Shown here: positions 35,221 through 44,014 of the stretch, piece after piece
Numbering within the stretch: position 1 is the first letter of the stretch
Layout: each line of letters opens with the position of its first letter
NCBI GenBank assembly: GCA_009924455.1
Contig: RFRO01000003.1
Span: 1-45,069, forward strand
DNA from: Betaproteobacteria bacterium
Lineage (GTDB): Bacteria > Pseudomonadota > Gammaproteobacteria > Burkholderiales > Burkholderiaceae_C
Reading direction: 5' to 3'
DNA: 45,069 bases
Position numbers and translations under genes: made by a program
Notes under the pieces: model-generated
Told to the model about the DNA's origin: nothing
The model's database searches: none
What the model saw: the letters and a program-made list of their open reading frames with translations, nothing else

Positions 35221-37229
35221 TTCTCCGGCGGCGGGGCCATTGGCTCTGACAGCCCGGCCAGCGCAGCCTGCCATTCACCAGCGTCCCGTAAGCGGCGCAT
35301 GGGCGGCAGCGCTTGCAGCAACTTTTTTCCATACGCCCGGGTGTGCAAGCGGGTGTCGCACACCACCAGAATTCCCCGGTCGCGCTCCCCCCGAATCAAA
35401 CGGCCCGCCCCCTGCTTGAGCACCATGGCTGCATGCGGCAGGTGAATGTCCTTGAAGGCGTTTCCACCCGCCGCATTGCAGGCATCCGTCTGCGCCCGGA
35501 CCAAAGGATCATCGGGCGGAGCGAATGGCAACTTGTCGATCACCAAGAGCTGCAACACGTCACCCGCCAGGTCGATGCCCTCCCAAAACGACGCCGAAGC
35601 CACCAGCACAGCCCCCCGCGCAGGCAAGGGCGCATGCGCCGCAAAACGCTCCAGCAGCTCGCGCTTGGATGCATCCCCCTGAGCCAGGATATCCAAACCA
35701 CCAACTTCCTGCCGGGACATGAACTCCTGCAAAGCCACGCGAACGGCCTGCACAGCGCGCAGGGTCGTCGTCAGTACCAGGGTTTTGCCGCCTAAACGCA
35801 TGGCCGCCTCTGCCACCAGTGCCGCAACGGCGGCGCTGTGCCCGGGGTGTGCAGGCTCCGGAAATTCCTGTGGCAGATACAGCGCCGCCTGCCTGGCGTA
35901 GTCAAACGGACTTTCCACCCGCAGCGTACGCGCGCCCTGCAGGCCACAGGGCTCCACAAACCAACGCAGATCCGCGTCGGTACCCAGTGTGGCTGACGTG
36001 AAAATCCAGGCTCTGCTGGACTGTTCACCCAAGGCCACGTGCTGCCGTATCACCGCACTGATGTTGAGCGGCGACGCGCAGATGCGCACCTGCTGGCCCA
36101 CCTCTACCCATCGCACCATTCCGTGCGGACTTGCTCCCGCAAATACCGACAACTGCTCATGCAGCGTTTGTGCGCGCTGCGACAGCAATTGCATGGATAC
36201 GTCAGCATCGGCCAACAGATCCAGGCAGCGGCACACTTGCTCCAGCGTGGCAGCCATGCGCGCCAGCGCTGCGGTCCAGATGTCGATGTCGATGCCCTCA
36301 GGGGCACCGTCTAACCACGGCAGCCGCCGCATGGTGGCCGACGAGCCACACAGCGCTGCCACTGCCTGCGTCGATTGGGACACAGCCCCCGATAAACCAT
36401 GCCAATCCGCATAACCGCGCTGCGGTCCTTGCGCCTGGAGCAGCAAATCCGCCGCCAGGCGCTTCCAGGCACCGGTGCCGGTTTGCACAGCCAGAAACTG
36501 CAATCCGGTCGCATTGATCTGGTGCGCTTCGTCGAACACCACCACACTGGCGCTGGGAAGCAACTCGGCCATACCCGATTCACGGACCTGCAAATCGGCG
36601 AAAAACAGATGGTGGTTCACCACCACGACATCGGCGGCTAAAGCCGTACGGCGGGCCGAATTGACGTGGCACTGCGCGGCGCGCGGGCAGGATGCACCCA
36701 AACAGTTTTCACGGGTCGAGGTGATGACCGGCACAAGCGGGGATGCCTCGTCCAGCGCGGGCAACTCGGCCACATCACCGCTGGCGGTGCGCTGCGCCCA
36801 CAACCGCACGGTTTGCAGCAGGCGCTGCTGTGCCGCGGGTAGGTTGGCCACGGCGTCCCCATGGAGGGCTTCGTCTAGGCGCTGCAAACACAGGTAGCTG
36901 CTGCGGCCCTTGAGCTGGGCCAACCGAACCGGCGCGCCCAGGCTTGCCGCCAGCCGGGGGATATCGCGCAAAAAGAGCTGATCTTGCAAGGCCTTGGTTG
37001 CTGTGGATACCAGCACCCGGGCGCCGCTCAGCAGGGCTGGTGCCAGATAAGCGAAGGTTTTACCCACTCCCGTCCCCGCTTCGACCACCAAGGCGCCGCC
37101 GCCCTGCACCGTCCGCGCCACGGCCAGCGCCATATCGGTCTGCCCCGAACGCGGCACAAACCCCGGCACATCCCGCACCAAGGGACCGTCTGCCGCAAAC
37201 ACCTGGCGCACGGCGGCAATCAGCGGCAC
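35217..37229 (-). CDS. DinG/YoaA-family ATP-dependent DNA helicase
   Basis: VEAGTGVGKTFAYLAPAL, Fe-S cysteine region CLGASCPRAAQC, VVFDEAHQ, GRLIRGERDRGILVVCDTR. Confidence 0.92.
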   Translation of the reverse strand: MPLIAAVRQVFAADGPLVRDVPGFVPRSGQTDMALAVARTVQGGGALVVEAGTGVGKTFAYLAPALLSGARVLVSTATKALQDQLFLRDIPRLAASLGAPVRLAQLKGRSSYLCLQRLDEALHGDAVANLPAAQQRLLQTVRLWAQRTASGDVAELPALDEASPLVPVITSTRENCLGASCPRAAQCHVNSARRTALAADVVVVNHHLFFADLQVRESGMAELLPSASVVVFDEAHQINATGLQFLAVQTGTGAWKRLAADLLLQAQGPQRGYADWHGLSGAVSQSTQAVAALCGSSATMRRLPWLDGAPEGIDIDIWTAALARMAATLEQVCRCLDLLADADVSMQLLSQRAQTLHEQLSVFAGASPHGMVRWVEVGQQVRICASPLNISAVIRQHVALGEQSSRAWIFTSATLGTDADLRWFVEPCGLQGARTLRVESPFDYARQAALYLPQEFPEPAHPGHSAAVAALVAEAAMRLGGKTLVLTTTLRAVQAVRVALQEFMSRQEVGGLDILAQGDASKRELLERFAAHAPLPARGAVLVASASFWEGIDLAGDVLQLLVIDKLPFAPPDDPLVRAQTDACNAAGGNAFKDIHLPHAAMVLKQGAGRLIRGERDRGILVVCDTRLHTRAYGKKLLQALPPMRRLRDAGEWQAALAGLSEPMAPPPEN

Positions 37230-37241
37230 GTGGAATTCAAT

Positions 37242-38351
37242 TCAGTGAGACGACGGCAGTGGCACCGACTGGGAACCTTTTTGCTCCCGCAGGCGACGGT
37301 CACGCTCGGCGATACGCTCTTCCAGTTCCTGCTGCTTGCGGGCAAGGGCGGATTCTTTGGGCTGAGCGGCAGCGGGCGCCGGGGCGCTGGGCAGGGGCTT
37401 GCTGGCCGCCTTGAGTGGGACCGCAATCACGGTCGCGGCGTGCGAGGCGCGTTTCTCATCCAAGGCGCGCTGCCGCGCCTCCGGTCCCGACTCACCCGAC
37501 GCGGCCAGGGCTGCATGTTCCGCGCGCTTCTGGTCCAAAGCACGCTGCCGGGCGTCCGGGTCGGCCGCAGCCGGTGCGGATGCCGCAATCGCCGCATGCG
37601 CGGCGCGCTTCTCTTGCAGAGCGCGGGCTTTTTCCGCATGAGCCACAGACGTAGCGGCATCGGCGGCGACTGCGGCATGTTCAGCCTGCTTTTCCCATAG
37701 CGCACGCTCCTTTTCAGTCTGTGCAGCGGCCCGCTCCTGCGCCTCCAGCTCCACATCGGCGCGGTCTTGCAGGCGCTGTGCACGGTCAGCCTCGCGCTGC
37801 ACGCGCTCCGCGACACGCGCCTGGCGCTCCAACTCCTCGGTTTCACGCTCCGCGTTGCGCTGCGCATAGTCTTGCTCGCGCTGCACGCGCTCCGCGACAC
37901 GCGCCTGGCGCTCCAACTCCTCGGTTTCACGCTCCGCGTTGCGCTGCGCATAGTCTTGCTCGCGCTGGGCCCGCTCTGCCAGACGGGCCTGGCGATCCAA
38001 CTCCTGCTGGGCCGCCGTTTCGAGCCGCGCTTGCGCGGCACTCGCCGCTTCTTGCTCGAGCAATGCGCGCTGCTGCTGTGACAGCGCCAGCTCCTGCTTC
38101 TTGATAGCCGCCAAGGCCGTGCGACGCGACCGCGCCACATCCGCCCGGCAGGCATTCACCAGAAAACGACCGTAACAGGCGCTATCCCTTTGGTTGTGCT
38201 CCGCATCAACCGCTACGCGCTGCACCTGCAACGCCTCCATTTGGATCGATAGCGCGGGATCGGAGATGTCGACGCCCAGGGACAGCGCCGGCACAAGGGC
38301 ACAGGCCAGCGCCAAGGCGCGCGCAAGCCAGCTGACGCGGCGCAGCCTCAT
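37242..38351 (-). CDS. Secreted/periplasmic coiled-coil protein with internal repeats
   Basis: Signal-like N-terminus MRLRRVSWLARALALACALVPALSLG; Glu/Arg/Gln-rich heptad-like repeats. Confidence 0.7.
   Translation of the reverse strand: MRLRRVSWLARALALACALVPALSLGVDISDPALSIQMEALQVQRVAVDAEHNQRDSACYGRFLVNACRADVARSRRTALAAIKKQELALSQQQRALLEQEAASAAQARLETAAQQELDRQARLAERAQREQDYAQRNAERETEELERQARVAERVQREQDYAQRNAERETEELERQARVAERVQREADRAQRLQDRADVELEAQERAAAQTEKERALWEKQAEHAAVAADAATSVAHAEKARALQEKRAAHAAIAASAPAAADPDARQRALDQKRAEHAALAASGESGPEARQRALDEKRASHAATVIAVPLKAASKPLPSAPAPAAAQPKESALARKQQELEERIAERDRRLREQKGSQSVPLPSSH
37791..37958. repeat. Two perfect 84-bp tandem repeats within the coiled-coil gene (a third partial copy follows)
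   Basis: ctcgcgctgcacgcgctccgcgacacgcgcctggcg...cgcatagtcttg repeated without visible mismatch at 37791-37874 and 37875-37958. Confidence 0.93.
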
Positions 38352-39445
38352 ACCAATGCCGTATCCACCTGCCGCGGGCCCGCCACACCGAAATCCGTCG
38401 CCGTCATTTCGTGCAGGCGCGAGACGGTGCGCGGAAACTCGTGGGACTGCGGACCATGCAGATACAAGCCTTCCGGCTGCACCGCCGCAGAAACCACCAA
38501 GCGCACCTGGCGGTCATACAACACATCAACCAGCCAGGTCAGGCGGCGGGCTTCAGAGGCCATATCCGCGTCCATCACCGGTACGTCGCTGACAAAAACC
38601 GCGTCGAAGCGCTCCGCCAATTCCAGAAAATCGTTCTGGGAGTGCGCATCACCGCAGAGGGTGGAGAAATCAAACCAGGCCACCCGACCGGCCAAACGGC
38701 GCGCGCGCAAGGGGCGTCCCTCGACGGTGAGCACGGGCTCCTGGTCCTTGACCCGCGCCATCGCGTGGAACATCGACGCCATTTTGGCGTCGGCCTGCGG
38801 ACCACCCGGGCTCAGGTAAAACTGGGCGTCGGCGAGGGCATGCAGGCGGTAATCAATCCCGTTATCGACGCTCACAACGTCCAGCTTCTCGTTGAGCAGA
38901 TCGATGGCCGGTAACAGCCGATCGCGGTGCATCCCATCGGGATACAAGTCATCGGGCTTGAAGTTCGAGGTTGTCACAAAGCCCACGCCATTTTCAAACA
39001 GCGCCGATAGCAAGCGGTGCAGGATCAGCGCGTCGGTGATGTCTGCTACGTGGAATTCGTCAAAACACAACAAGCGGTGGCGCCGGGCCATGCGCCGGGC
39101 CAATTCGTCCAGCGGGTCAGCCAAGCCCTTGAGCTCGTTGAGCTGGTGGTGCACCTCGCGCATGAATTCATGGAAATGCAAGCGGGTTTTGCGCACCAGC
39201 GGGACCGCGTCAAAAAAGCAGTCCATCAAAAAGCTTTTGCCCCGGCCCACCCCGCCGTAGAGGTACACGCCCCGGGGGATCGGGGGATGCACCAACAACT
39301 TTTTGATGGCGTTGGAGCGCCGGTGCTTGTAGTTGGACCACTCGTCGGCACAGCGCTCCAGGGCCTCAACAGCCCGCATCTGGGCAGGATCGCTGTGAAA
39401 ACCGCGGTTCTTCAGTTCCTGGCGGTAGACGGTGTAGACAGACAT
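38348..39445 (-). CDS. zapE: Cell division protein ZapE (AFG1-like ATPase)
   Basis: GVYLYGGVGRGKSFLMDCFFDAVP, RLLCFDEFHVADITDALILHRLL; start MSVYTVYRQELKNRGF at 39445. Confidence 0.94.
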   Translation of the reverse strand: MSVYTVYRQELKNRGFHSDPAQMRAVEALERCADEWSNYKHRRSNAIKKLLVHPPIPRGVYLYGGVGRGKSFLMDCFFDAVPLVRKTRLHFHEFMREVHHQLNELKGLADPLDELARRMARRHRLLCFDEFHVADITDALILHRLLSALFENGVGFVTTSNFKPDDLYPDGMHRDRLLPAIDLLNEKLDVVSVDNGIDYRLHALADAQFYLSPGGPQADAKMASMFHAMARVKDQEPVLTVEGRPLRARRLAGRVAWFDFSTLCGDAHSQNDFLELAERFDAVFVSDVPVMDADMASEARRLTWLVDVLYDRQVRLVVSAAVQPEGLYLHGPQSHEFPRTVSRLHEMTATDFGVAGPRQVDTALV

Positions 39446-39579
39446 GGCGGGGGCTATTGTGCCCGCGCCGACCTGGCTGCATGGCGGGGCACAATAATCG
39501 GGCGCTGCCCATTCTGCGAATGCCATCTCGCAAGCTGGGGCCATCCGTTTGTCAACTCCCCCGCCACGCAACCCACCAC

Positions 39580-40356
39580 ATGCACCACACAACGGCCCTC
39601 GCCACCTTTCCCAGCCTGCGCGGCCAGCGCGTCTTCATCACCGGCGGAGCGACCGGCATCGGCGCCGCCATCGTCGAAGCGTTTGCGCAGCAGGGTGCGC
39701 AGGTGGCATTCGTCGACGTCGCCCAAGCACAGGCCGAGGGGCTCGCAGCGCGGCTTGCCGCCCTCGGCTACCCGCCCGTCTGGTGGCGCACCTGCGATGT
39801 GCGGGATATACCGGCGCTGCAAAACGCGATTGCCCAGGCGCAAACCGAGCTGGGCGACTTCTTCACGCTGGTCAACAACGTGGCCAGCGACGACCGGCAT
39901 GCGCTGGAGGCGGTCACGCTGGACTACTACGACGAGCGCATGGCGGTGAACCAGCGCCCCGCCTTTTTCAGCATCCAGGCCCTGGTGCCCGGTATGCGCC
40001 GGCTCGGAGGCGGCTCCATCATCAACCTGGGATCTACCGGCTGGCAGGGCAAGGGCACCGGCTACATCTGTTACTCGGTGGCCAAGTCCTCGGTCAACGG
40101 ACTCACCCGCAGTCTGGCCGACACACTGGGCGCGGACCGGATCCGCATCAACACGGTCTCGCCGGGCTGGGTGATGACCGAGCGTCAGATGCGCCTGTGG
40201 CTCGATGCCGAAGGCGAGGCCGCGATTGCGCGCAACCAGTGCCTGCCGGACAAGCTCCAGCCCTCCGATATTGCCCGCATGGTGCTGTTCCTGGCCTCGG
40301 CTGATGGCGCGATGTGCACGGCGCAGGAGTTCAAGGTTGACGCCGGTTGGGATTAA
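39580..40356 (+). CDS. SDR family oxidoreductase
   Basis: Glycine-rich VFITGGATGIGAAIVEAFAQQGAQVAFVD; YxxxK as YSVAKSSVNGLTRSLA. Confidence 0.93.
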   Translation: MHHTTALATFPSLRGQRVFITGGATGIGAAIVEAFAQQGAQVAFVDVAQAQAEGLAARLAALGYPPVWWRTCDVRDIPALQNAIAQAQTELGDFFTLVNNVASDDRHALEAVTLDYYDERMAVNQRPAFFSIQALVPGMRRLGGGSIINLGSTGWQGKGTGYICYSVAKSSVNGLTRSLADTLGADRIRINTVSPGWVMTERQMRLWLDAEGEAAIARNQCLPDKLQPSDIARMVLFLASADGAMCTAQEFKVDAGWD

Positions 40357-40456
40357 TGGCATCGGTCTGCGTTTGTTTCACGAACGCAAAGACCCGTAAA
40401 ATCGACAGTGAACGCGCTTTTGAAGCGGTCCCGAAGCACCATCTCCACTCCATTCC

Positions 40457-40786
40457 ATGACCCACATCGTTACCGAAGCCTGCATCCAGTGCAAATACAC
40501 CGACTGCGTCGACGTCTGCCCGGTTGACTGCTTTCGCGAAGGCCCCAACTTTTTGACCATTGACCCGGATGAGTGCATTGACTGCGCTGTCTGTATTCCG
40601 GAGTGCCCGGTCAACGCCATCTACGCGGAAGAAGACGCCCCGGCCGACCAGATGCACATGGTGGCATTGAATGCCGAACTCGCACGCCTGCCGACCTGGA
40701 AAAGCATCACCAAGCGCAAAGCGCCGCTGCCCAACGCGGACGACTGGAAAGACAAAGCCGACAAGCTCTCCGAGCTGATCCGCTGA
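40457..40786 (+). CDS. fdxA: 7Fe-type ferredoxin FdxA
   Basis: MTHIVTEACIQCKYTDCVDVCPVDCFREGPNFLTIDPDECIDCAVCIPECPVNAIYAEE. Confidence 0.96.
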   Translation: MTHIVTEACIQCKYTDCVDVCPVDCFREGPNFLTIDPDECIDCAVCIPECPVNAIYAEEDAPADQMHMVALNAELARLPTWKSITKRKAPLPNADDWKDKADKLSELIR

Positions 40787-40820
40787 TCCGCTTGCGGCAA
40801 AGCAGCGCGCAGGCCCGCCC

Positions 40821-41846
40821 TTGGAACCCACCACTACCGACGCTCTGATCATCGGCGCCGGGCCGGTGGGTTTATTCCAGGTATTCCAGCTGGGCCTTCA
40901 GGGGGTAAAAACCCAGGTCATTGACGCCCTGCCCCACGTGGGCGGACAGTGCGCTGAACTCTACGCCGACAAACCGATTTACGACATTCCGGCCATCAGC
41001 GAGTGCACGGGCCGCGAGTTGGTTGCGCGACTGCAAGCCCAGATCGCGCCGATGCAGGCCACCTTCCATTTGGGGCAGTTGGTGGAAAGCCTGGAGCGGC
41101 GGTCTGACGGACGTTTCGCCGTGGTGACGAACAGCGGGGCCCAATTTGCAGCGACCACCGTTTTCATCGCAGCCGGTGCAGGCGCCTTTGTCCCGCGCGC
41201 TTTCCCTTTGACAGACTGCCAGCCATACGCCGGCACCCAATTGCACCACCACCCATCCACCCTCCAAGGCGCGCCGGATGCGGCGACGGTGGTGTTCGGC
41301 GGCGATGATTTGGCACTGCAATGGGCCTTGGATTTGGCCGAACAAAACCCTGCCGTCACCTTGGTGCACCGCCGCGCGCAGCTGCAAGCCCAGCCCGACC
41401 TACTGGCGCGCATGCACACGGCCATCGCAAACGGCCGCTTGCGGTTTGTTGCCGGGCAGCCGATTGCCAGCACCTCGCTCCAGGGCCGTTTGTGCAGCCT
41501 GACCGTGGCCCTTCCGGACGGCGGCACCCAGGAGCTGCCGGTGGACCAACTCCTGGTAGCACTGGGCTTGTCGCCCAAGCTCGGGCCGCTGGCGCACTGG
41601 GGGCTGGCGCTGGAGCGCAAGCAAATCCCGGTGAACACCGAAAACTTCCAGACTGCCGAGCCGGGCATCTTTGCGGTGGGCGATATCAACACCTACCCAG
41701 GCAAGAAAAAGCTGATTCTCAGCGGCTTCCACGAAGCCACGCTGGCGGCTTTCGGCGCCATGGCCCTGATTGCGCCGCAGCATCCTGCAGCGCTGGAATA
41801 CACCACCACCAGCAAGCGCCTGCACCGAATTTTGGGCGTGGACTGA
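40821..41846 (+). CDS. Thioredoxin-reductase-like ferredoxin-NADP+ reductase
   Basis: DALIIGAGPVGLFQVFQLGLQGVKTQVIDALPHVGGQCAELYADKPIYDIPA; GIFAVGDINTYPGKKKLILSGFHEA. Confidence 0.92.
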   Translation: MEPTTTDALIIGAGPVGLFQVFQLGLQGVKTQVIDALPHVGGQCAELYADKPIYDIPAISECTGRELVARLQAQIAPMQATFHLGQLVESLERRSDGRFAVVTNSGAQFAATTVFIAAGAGAFVPRAFPLTDCQPYAGTQLHHHPSTLQGAPDAATVVFGGDDLALQWALDLAEQNPAVTLVHRRAQLQAQPDLLARMHTAIANGRLRFVAGQPIASTSLQGRLCSLTVALPDGGTQELPVDQLLVALGLSPKLGPLAHWGLALERKQIPVNTENFQTAEPGIFAVGDINTYPGKKKLILSGFHEATLAAFGAMALIAPQHPAALEYTTTSKRLHRILGVD

Positions 41847-41875
41847 AGCGCCGGGCCGCAACCCAAAACAGTGCC

Positions 41876-42544
41876 TCAGCGCGCGGCTGGAACCAGGACG
41901 GTGCGCAGAACCATATCCACAATCAAGGATTCCGCGTTGGCAAAGTCTTGTGCCTCCAGCGCCGGCTTGCCCAAAACCAGGCTGATTTGGCTGGCCCAAT
42001 CGGCATAGACCTGGGTTGAGGCCCACAGCAAAATCATCAAATGCTGGCCATCGACCGGGCGGCACGTGCCCTGCTCAGCCCAGCGGTTGAAAATCGCCAC
42101 ATCCGCCTGCAGCGACGGCACCACACGCTCGGCGATCTCCGCCGCGAAGATCGGTGCGCCGGAGAGAACCTCGTTGGCATACACGCGCGAGTCGTCCGGC
42201 CGTTCGCGCGAAAAACGCAGCTTGCCCGCGATGTATTCCCGTAGCGCCAACTCCGGATCGTCCTGGCGCTGGCTCAGGTTATCCATGTACAAGAGCCATA
42301 CATCAAGCACCCCGTGCAAGACCCGCCTGTACAAGGCCTCTTTGCTGGGAAAGTAATACAAAAGATTCTGTTTGGAAGCGCCCACCGCCGTGGCGATGTG
42401 GTCCAGCGACACGCCGCCGTAGCCGCGCTGGGCAAACAGCTTCTTGGCCGCGTCAAGGATGTCGTGCTCCAGCTGCTCGCGGGTGGCACGCGCCTTTGGG
42501 GCTTTGGGGGCTTTCGCAGCGGCAGAGGGGGGTTTCTTGTTCAC
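41876..42544 (-). CDS. TetR family regulator, RutR-like
   Basis: HTH AKKLFAQRGYGGVSLDHIATAVGASKQNLLYYFPSKEALYRRVL; RutR-like C-terminal domain; GTG start at 42544 suggested. The tracked start at 42649 would place the operator palindrome inside the gene. Confidence 0.85.
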   Translation of the reverse strand: MNKKPPSAAAKAPKAPKARATREQLEHDILDAAKKLFAQRGYGGVSLDHIATAVGASKQNLLYYFPSKEALYRRVLHGVLDVWLLYMDNLSQRQDDPELALREYIAGKLRFSRERPDDSRVYANEVLSGAPIFAAEIAERVVPSLQADVAIFNRWAEQGTCRPVDGQHLMILLWASTQVYADWASQISLVLGKPALEAQDFANAESLIVDMVLRTVLVPAAR

Positions 42545-42580
42545 GGTTGGTACGGATGTTGCACTAGTCGTCGCTAGGGT

Positions 42581-42598
42581 TTTTACCAATTGGTAAAA
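42581..42598. promoter_or_regulatory. Putative TetR/RutR-type operator (perfect 18-bp palindrome)
   Basis: TTTTACCAATTGGTAAAA, exact self-complement, located between divergent tetR and preT; core ACCANNTGGT resembles the RutR half-sites (TTGACCANNTGGTCAA). Confidence 0.8.
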
Positions 42599-42649
42599 CG
42601 CTTTTGGCGCCCTGTAATGGTGCGATCTGAGTCGACCGGAAAACCGCAT

Positions 42650-43996
42650 ATGACCATCGATGTTTCCACACCGGGTATCCAGCCGGGCCGCTTATCTGCC
42701 GCGCAATACCAGCGCAATTTTTGCGATGCGCACCCACCGCTCACAGTCTTTCAGGCCAAGAACGAAGCCGATCGCTGCTACTACTGCTATGACGCGCCCT
42801 GCCAAACGGCCTGCCCCACCGGCATCGACGTGCCCAGCTTCATCCAGCGCATAGCCGACGGCAATGTGCGCGGGGCGGCACACACCATTTTGGAATCCAA
42901 CCCCTTGGGTGGCATGTGCGCGCGGGTCTGCCCGACCGAGGTGTTGTGCGAGCAGGCCTGTGTGCGCAACACCTCCGAGGACAAACCGGTGGAGATCGGC
43001 GCGCTGCAGCGTTTTGCGACCGACAGCTACTTGCAAAAACCCGGTGCACCGCTGTTCACCCGCGCCGCAAGTACGGGCAAAAAGGTAGCCGTGGTGGGTG
43101 CAGGACCGGCCGGTTTGGCCTGCGCGCACGGCCTGGCGCGACGCGGCCACGATGTGGTGCTGTTCGACGCCCAGCCCAAAGCCGGCGGTTTGAACGAATA
43201 CGGCCTGGCCACCTACAAAACCACCGACGACTTCGCGCAGAAGGAAGTCGCCTGGCTGCTGTCGATTGGCGGCATCAGCGTGCGCCACGGGCAACGCTTG
43301 GGGCGCGATATGGCGCTGACGCAGCTGGTGAAGGACTATGACGCCGTGTTCCTGGGTATGGGACTGGGCGGCGTCAACAGCATCGGCATCGCGGAGCCGC
43401 AGGCCAGCGGCCTGCGCAACGCCGTGGAATTCATCGCCGAGCTGCGCCAGGCAGGAGACTATGCCCAGGTTCCTGTGGGTCGCCACGTGGTGGTGATAGG
43501 CGGCGGCATGACTGCGGTTGACGCCGCCGTGCAATCCAAAAAACTCGGGGCCCAAAGCGTCACCATGGTCTACCGCCGCGGTGCAGCCGACATGGGCGCC
43601 TCCGGGCACGAGCAGGCCTGGGCCCTGGAAAACGGCGTCCATATCCGCCACTGGGCAACGCCCGTGGAAGTGCTGGTCGAGGCCGGCGCGGTGCGCGGCG
43701 TGCGTTTTGCCGGCACGCGCATGGAAGGCGGCAAGCTCGTCACCGGCTCTGAGGAATTCACGGTGGATGCAGACATGGTGTTGAAGGCCATCGGCCAAAG
43801 CCCGGACGCACAGGCGCTGGGCACGCTGGTGGAGCTGCGCCAGGGCCGCATCGTGGCGGATGCGCATCAGCGCACCACGCACGCCAAGGTCTGGGCCGGT
43901 GGCGACTGCTGCCACGGCGGGCGCGACCTGACCGTCGAAGCCGTTGAGCACGGCAAAGTCGCCGCCCAATCGATTCACCAGGCGCTGTGCGCCTGA
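42650..43996 (+). CDS. preT: NAD-dependent dihydropyrimidine dehydrogenase subunit PreT
   Basis: Fe-S N-terminal CYYCYDAPCQTACPTGIDVPSFIQRI, KVAVVGAGPAGLACAHGLARRGHDVVLFD, GGDCCHGGRDLTVEAVEHGK. Confidence 0.93.
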   Translation: MTIDVSTPGIQPGRLSAAQYQRNFCDAHPPLTVFQAKNEADRCYYCYDAPCQTACPTGIDVPSFIQRIADGNVRGAAHTILESNPLGGMCARVCPTEVLCEQACVRNTSEDKPVEIGALQRFATDSYLQKPGAPLFTRAASTGKKVAVVGAGPAGLACAHGLARRGHDVVLFDAQPKAGGLNEYGLATYKTTDDFAQKEVAWLLSIGGISVRHGQRLGRDMALTQLVKDYDAVFLGMGLGGVNSIGIAEPQASGLRNAVEFIAELRQAGDYAQVPVGRHVVVIGGGMTAVDAAVQSKKLGAQSVTMVYRRGAADMGASGHEQAWALENGVHIRHWATPVEVLVEAGAVRGVRFAGTRMEGGKLVTGSEEFTVDADMVLKAIGQSPDAQALGTLVELRQGRIVADAHQRTTHAKVWAGGDCCHGGRDLTVEAVEHGKVAAQSIHQALCA

Positions 43997-44014
43997 GTCA
44001 CAAGGAACACCACC

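Noticed and set aside
37430-37960. Repeat cluster considered as a CRISPR-like array
   Set aside because: Repeats are in frame inside a coding gene, have no spacers, and no cas genes are nearby
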